Source of the DNA: Chitinophagales bacterium | Lineage (GTDB): Bacteria > Bacteroidota > Bacteroidia > Chitinophagales > JAHDHT01 | NCBI GenBank assembly: GCA_020631175.1 | Contig: JAHDHT010000017.1 | Span: forward strand, 8,711-19,411 | DNA length: 10,701 nucleotides | Reading direction: 5' to 3' | Shown: piece by piece, positions 6,743-10,701 of the stretch | Layout of the letters: each line of letters begins with the position of its first letter | Position numbering within the stretch: position 1 is the first letter of the stretch | Made by a program: the position numbers and the translations under genes | Notes under the pieces: generated by a model | Told to the model about the DNA's origin: nothing | Databases searched by the model: none | What the model saw: the letters and a program-made list of their open reading frames with translations, nothing else

Positions 6743-9700
6743 TTACTGTTTGATAATTTTCTTAAAAACGGACTGTTTTCCAGCTTTAAGCTCAAGAAGA
6801 TACATTCCCTTTTCATATCCAGAAAGGTCGAATTCCTTATTGAAATTTAAATCTATTTCAGGAATAGACTGATTGAAAATGATTTGACCATCTACTCCAT
6901 AGATAATGATTTCTGCATCATTTGTTTGAACATCATTAATATTGATTTCAAAATCATTGATTACCGGGTTCGGAAATATTAAAATTTGATTGTCTTGAAT
7001 TTCAGGTACTTCATCTTTTTTCGGAGAAATAGTACCCAGGTTGTAATTCACGAAGTTATATGAAATGGTAAATACAACAATTGTTTCTGTGCTTAGACCT
7101 TCACATCCGTTTCCATCGGTATAAGTATAGGTAATATCATGCTGACCCGGACCTGCCAGAGTTGGGTTAAATGAATTAAAGACTACTCCCGGACCTGAGA
7201 AACTACCTCCTGAAGGTGCTCCACTAAGTGTAATTGGAGTTCCGGATGATGTAATTCCCGGTAAGCCTGTTATACTTACAGAAGGTGCTGCATTTATAGT
7301 AACGGTCTGACTAGCGGTAACACTTTCGCATCCACCAATTGTTTGTGTTGCATAGTATGTATCTGAAGTAGTGGTGGAAGGAGAATAGACATTTCCTGTT
7401 CCGAGTTGACCGGTTCCGTTTGCATTGCTGAACCAAACAATATTAGCACCTGTAGCGGTAAGGTTAGCGATGTTATCTCCTTCACAGTAAGTATTTCCAC
7501 CTGATAATGAAGGAGCAGACGGTGCGGCATTTATAGAAACACTGATGCTGTTCGTAGCACTTTCACAGCCACCAACGGTCTGGGTAGCGTAATAGGTATC
7601 TGAAACAGTAGCAGAAGGGGTGTATGAATTTCCTGTTCCAATTTGACCGGTAGCATTTGCATTACTATACCAAATGATATTACTACCGGTGGCATTTAAA
7701 GCGGTTACATTATCACCTTCACAATAATCTGAAGTTCCTGAAATTGGAGGAACAGTCGGTGTGGTGTTTATAGTAACGGTCGCGCTAGAGGTAGCACTTT
7801 CACATCCATTACTTGTCTGCGTTGCATAATAAGTATCAGTGCTTGTAGCAGAAGGTGTGTAAGAGTTACCTGTGCCTAACTGACCGGTAGCATTAGGATT
7901 GCTGTACCAAACGATATTAGTACCTGAAGCAACTAAGTTACTTACATTATCTCCATCACAATATGTGTTAGCCCCTGAAACAGATGGAGCTGCAGGAGTA
8001 GAGTTAATGGTAACGGTTACACTAGAGGTAGCACTTTCACATCCATTAGTTGTTTGTGTTGCGTAATAAGTATCTGTTGTTGTTGCAGATGGCGTATAAG
8101 AGCTACCCGTACCTAATTGACCCGTTCCATTAGCATTAGAATACCATGTAATATTAGTACCACTAGCTATTACATTCGCAACATTGTCACCTGAACAATA
8201 TGTATTTCCACCCGAAACAGATGGTGCATTTGGAGTTGCGTTTATGGTAACGGTAACACTGGCGGTTGTACTTTCACATCCGTTTACCGTTTGAGTAGCA
8301 TAATAAGTGTCGGTTGCAGAATTGGATGGAGAATAAATGTTGCCTGTGCCTAACTGACCTGTACCATTAGCATTTGAATACCAGGTAATGTTTGAACCAG
8401 ATGCGGTAAGGTCACTTACATTATCTCCTGCACAGTATGCATTAGCACCTGAAAGTGATGGCGCATTTGGAGTGGCATTTATGGTAACGGTAACACTGGC
8501 GGTTGTACTTTCACATCCGTTTACCGTTTGTGTCGCATAATAAACATCAGATGCAGAAGAAGAAGGTAAGTAAGTTGAGCCTGTACCTAATTGTCCGGTA
8601 CCATTAGCATTGCTGTACCATGTAATATTCGATCCGCTTGCGCTTAATGCAGTAACATTATCGCCGGAGCAATAAGTATTTCCTCCTGAAAGGTTAGGAG
8701 CGGAAGGAATTGCGTTTACAGTTATATAACTTGTTTTGACTTCATTATCATTACCACCCGAATTTGAGGCAGTCAGAGTAACGGTGTAGGTACCCGGTGA
8801 ATTAAAGGTAACTGTTGGATTTTGTTGTGTAGTATTTGAAGCACCGCCTCCGAAGTTCCATGTCCAGCCGGTAGGTCCATTGGTGGATAGGTCACTAAAA
8901 CTGATGCTTTCTCCTGCACAGATACTTGTGGAAGACGCACTAAATTCTGCTACAGGTGGAGCCACGCTGCTTCCACATATGATCGGTTCGATGTTCATTG
9001 CAACATCCAGTTCCCAGGTTAAATTATTGTTTTCACCATCATTAAAAGGATACCAGTTATTATCACTCCATTGTTCCCAGGCTGTTGATGGTGTGCCGGA
9101 GCCTCCATCTGATGTAGAATATAGTGCTAATTGAGTTCCATTTCCATTATCTACTTCATAACCAATAAACACCGGTCCTGTAAATGAAATTGCGGTTCCG
9201 AAATCAACATAAGTAGCATTTCCTTCATTCACATCTGAAATGATTTGTGCCATCGAAACGGTTGTTGTTGCCAGCACTGTTCCCGGGCTATAATTAATAG
9301 TCGTTCCTCCATTCGTATAATTTCCACCATTATCATCCCAAATTCTGAAGGTAACATTTGCAGTAGATGATCCTGTGGCTACTCCAAAGAAGTAATTTAC
9401 TGCTTGTAAAGATTGCCCTGCAAGATTATCAAAGTATTCAGCTTTTGCTATATCTGCAAAAGGGTTATGACCTGTTATATAACCAGTGTTATTTACAGGA
9501 TCTACAATTAAATTATTTCCGGTTGTCATATTGGTTTCATCTGCACAACCAGGCCCCGGATCACAATCGATTACTGTAATGTAATTCGTTTGAGTTACGG
9601 CATTACCTGAACCGAAAGAGTTCGAAGCAGTTAAAGTTACGGTATATGTTCCCGGGTTATTATACGTAACCTGAGGGTTTTGTTGAGTTGAAGTTGATGG

Positions 9701-10701
9701 GGTAGCACCCGGTAAATTCCATGTCCAGTTTGTCGGAGCATTAGATGATTCATCTGAAAATGTAATTGAATTTCCGGCACATATTGTTTGTGTTAAAGAA
9801 CTGAAACCGGTGATTGGAGGTTGAGGTGCGGCTTGTTGACATAAGGTAGGAACCCCAGTTGAGTATGGTCTTCTTGGACTGTTATTTAAAACGGCATCTA
9901 TTCTTGCTTTTTGATCTAAAGAGAAAAGATTCATACAAGCATCATTGGAGTAATCCATATAATTTTGAGTCATATCTGTTCCTGTACCGCAAGTACTTGA
10001 ATTCGGACAACCACTGCTTGATGTTTGCTGAGTTGGAGTATCATTACAAAAATCATTTCCGCAATTTGAATCACCCCAGATATGTCTTAAGCCATAACTA
10101 TGACCAACCTCATGTGTTAGTGTTCTTCCTAAACCGAATGATCCTGCGCCGCCCGGGCTGGTTAGAGAGCCCATAGCAGAATATAGAACAACTGATCCAT
10201 CCGTATTTGCACTTCCACCGTTGGTATTTAATCCACCCAAACCTGAATTACTTGGAAACTGAGCATATCCTAATAAACCTCCGGTTAAATTGATAGACCA
10301 TACATTAAAAAAGCGTGTTGGATCTTGAATTGTTGTTGGTTTAATTGTACCGTCGATAAAGTTGGTACTTTGGGTTCCTCCACCCCAATTCGTCCAACGC
10401 ATAATTCCCGGTTCTGCCAATGTGTTTCCGTTTTCATCTTCTAATGCCATACAGAATTGTAATTCAGTATCGGCTGCTACACTTTGAAACTGATTTAGCG
10501 TTTGATTGGCATCACTGTTCATCCTTCTGAAATCATCATTTAACTGATCCAGTTGCGCATTTATCTGAGCTTCACTTAAATTAGTTGCTCCCGATCCGCT
10601 GGTAATAATGTGGAAAATAATAGGAACAGTCTTAACGACTTTTTGAGTCGATTTAGAAGATGCTTTAATTGCATTTTGCTCTGTTATCTTTTGACTTATC
10701 C
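6743..10701 (-). CDS. M43 zinc metalloprotease with six Ig-like repeats and a T9SS sorting domain (5' end outside the window)
   Basis: The frame stays open to the right edge, so the gene is partial and 1318 residues are visible (numbered from the codon at 10699). The ATG at 10522 is internal: the 59 codons before it encode the start of the catalytic domain (VPIIFHIITSG at 25-35, then a helix ending LNDDFRRMN). The signal peptide and most of the propeptide lie beyond the edge. The zinc site HEVGHSYGLRH has His196, Glu197, His200 and His206, with the canonical Gly. Two Cys and NDTPT follow, then a Met-turn at Met248 (NYMDY), so the catalytic domain looks intact. After it come PKD (about 296-376), a beta-rich domain of about 200 residues (379-576) that I cannot name, a second PKD (581-662), six Ig-like units of 79 residues (663-1136), the shared 87-residue module (1142-1228) and a T9SS sorting domain (about 1239-1318, GMYLLELKAGK then IIKQ). 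It is probably a surface-exposed or released protease; the long repeat region would hold the catalytic head away from the surface (inference). Confidence 0.93.
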   Translation of the reverse strand, partial: ISQKITEQNAIKASSKSTQKVVKTVPIIFHIITSGSGATNLSEAQINAQLDQLNDDFRRMNSDANQTLNQFQSVAADTELQFCMALEDENGNTLAEPGIMRWTNWGGGTQSTNFIDGTIKPTTIQDPTRFFNVWSINLTGGLLGYAQFPSNSGLGGLNTNGGSANTDGSVVLYSAMGSLTSPGGAGSFGLGRTLTHEVGHSYGLRHIWGDSNCGNDFCNDTPTQQTSSSGCPNSSTCGTGTDMTQNYMDYSNDACMNLFSLDQKARIDAVLNNSPRRPYSTGVPTLCQQAAPQPPITGFSSLTQTICAGNSITFSDESSNAPTNWTWNLPGATPSTSTQQNPQVTYNNPGTYTVTLTASNSFGSGNAVTQTNYITVIDCDPGPGCADETNMTTGNNLIVDPVNNTGYITGHNPFADIAKAEYFDNLAGQSLQAVNYFFGVATGSSTANVTFRIWDDNGGNYTNGGTTINYSPGTVLATTTVSMAQIISDVNEGNATYVDFGTAISFTGPVFIGYEVDNGNGTQLALYSTSDGGSGTPSTAWEQWSDNNWYPFNDGENNNLTWELDVAMNIEPIICGSSVAPPVAEFSASSTSICAGESISFSDLSTNGPTGWTWNFGGGASNTTQQNPTVTFNSPGTYTVTLTASNSGGNDNEVKTSYITVNAIPSAPNLSGGNTYCSGDNVTALSASGSNITWYSNANGTGQLGTGSTYLPSSSASDVYYATQTVNGCESTTASVTVTINATPNAPSLSGANAYCAGDNVSDLTASGSNITWYSNANGTGQLGTGNIYSPSNSATDTYYATQTVNGCESTTASVTVTINATPNAPSVSGGNTYCSGDNVANVIASGTNITWYSNANGTGQLGTGSSYTPSATTTDTYYATQTTNGCESATSSVTVTINSTPAAPSVSGANTYCDGDNVSNLVASGTNIVWYSNPNATGQLGTGNSYTPSATSTDTYYATQTSNGCESATSSATVTINTTPTVPPISGTSDYCEGDNVTALNATGSNIIWYSNANATGQIGTGNSYTPSATVSDTYYATQTVGGCESATNSISVSINAAPSAPSLSGGNTYCEGDNIANLTATGANIVWFSNANGTGQLGTGNVYSPSTTTSDTYYATQTIGGCESVTASQTVTINAAPSVSITGLPGITSSGTPITLSGAPSGGSFSGPGVVFNSFNPTLAGPGQHDITYTYTDGNGCEGLSTETIVVFTISYNFVNYNLGTISPKKDEVPEIQDNQILIFPNPVINDFEININDVQTNDAEIIIYGVDGQIIFNQSIPEIDLNFNKEFDLSGYEKGMYLLELKAGKQSVFKKIIKQ
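7016..7276 (-). repeat. Copy C of the shared 87-residue pre-sorting-domain module
   Basis: Visible residues 1142-1228 of the Ig-repeat protease run from SITGLPGITSS through GGSFSGPG, FNPTLAGPGQHDITYTYTD and NGC to FVNYNLGTISPKK. It is clearly closest to copy A (291-551), matching its FTISY, FVNYNLGTISP and GQHD stretches. The two genes that carry Ig arrays therefore also share the most similar tails. Confidence 0.85.
7292..8713 (-). repeat. Six tandem 237-bp repeats encoding 79-residue Ig-like domains
   Basis: Six consecutive units occupy 8713-8477, 8476-8240, 8239-8003, 8002-7766, 7765-7529 and 7528-7292, each exactly 237 bp. Every unit encodes a core like NTYCxGDNV, WYSNANGTGQLGTG, DTYYATQT and NGCES, ending near TVTIN. 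The two Cys per unit (YC near the start, GC near the end) probably form a disulphide. The pattern fits the Ig-like domain associated with CHU_C/T9SS proteins (Pfam Ig_7 type). Units 1 and 2 share an identical 53-base stretch (8478-8530 and 8241-8293), which points to recent duplication or gene conversion. Confidence 0.93.

Noticed and set aside
6660..6872. Plus-strand open frame of 70 codons
   Set aside because: It runs through the terminator hairpin and the antisense of a T9SS sorting domain, so its open frame is best seen as chance.
7292..8713. CRISPR array or satellite repeat
   Set aside because: The 237-bp units encode a continuous frame with conserved Cys, Trp and Tyr positions, so the periodicity is that of protein domains.
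10520..10522. ATG at 10522 as the true start of the Ig-repeat protease
   Set aside because: The frame continues upstream without a stop to the edge and encodes a typical M43 domain start (VPIIFHIITSG and LNDDFRRMN); there is no signal peptide after this Met.

Overview
The window looks like chromosomal DNA from a member of the Bacteroidota, probably a marine or aquatic Flavobacteriia or Cytophagia relative; the genus cannot be set from this sequence. The grounds are AT-rich DNA, three giant secreted proteins that each end in a type IX secretion system (T9SS) type A sorting domain, and PKD, CHU_C-associated Ig-like and pappalysin-type (M43) modules typical of that phylum. All three genes lie on the minus strand, and coding sequence fills almost the whole window. 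No RNA gene, CRISPR array, insertion sequence or phage gene was seen.

In transcription order (right to left): (1) 6743-10701 is a 5'-truncated M43 zinc metalloprotease whose frame runs off the right edge, followed by two PKD domains, six Ig-like units of exactly 79 residues, a shared 87-residue module and a T9SS sorting domain. A strong hairpin at 6685-6721 follows its stop. (2) 3972-6596 is a complete second M43 metalloprotease with a signal peptide, two PKD domains around a jelly-roll-like domain, the same 87-residue module and a sorting domain, but no Ig array. (3) 24-3899, after a 72-bp gap, is a non-peptidase 'choice-of-anchor B' protein (LVIVD repeats). It carries two carboxypeptidase-regulatory-like domains, a jelly-roll-like domain, one PKD domain, four Ig-like units, the same 87-residue module and a sorting domain.

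The three genes share one 3' architecture: PKD, optional Ig array, 87-residue module, T9SS sorting domain. Different N-terminal functional heads are attached to it. The likely reading is a paralogous cluster of T9SS cargo that is exported to the periplasm by Sec, moved across the outer membrane, and then anchored at the surface or released. The two proteases probably digest extracellular protein or process other surface proteins; the LVIVD protein probably binds something or has a structural role. I see no evidence of a wholly new system. The most notable points are the modular C-terminal cassette and the exactly periodic 237-bp internal repeat array.
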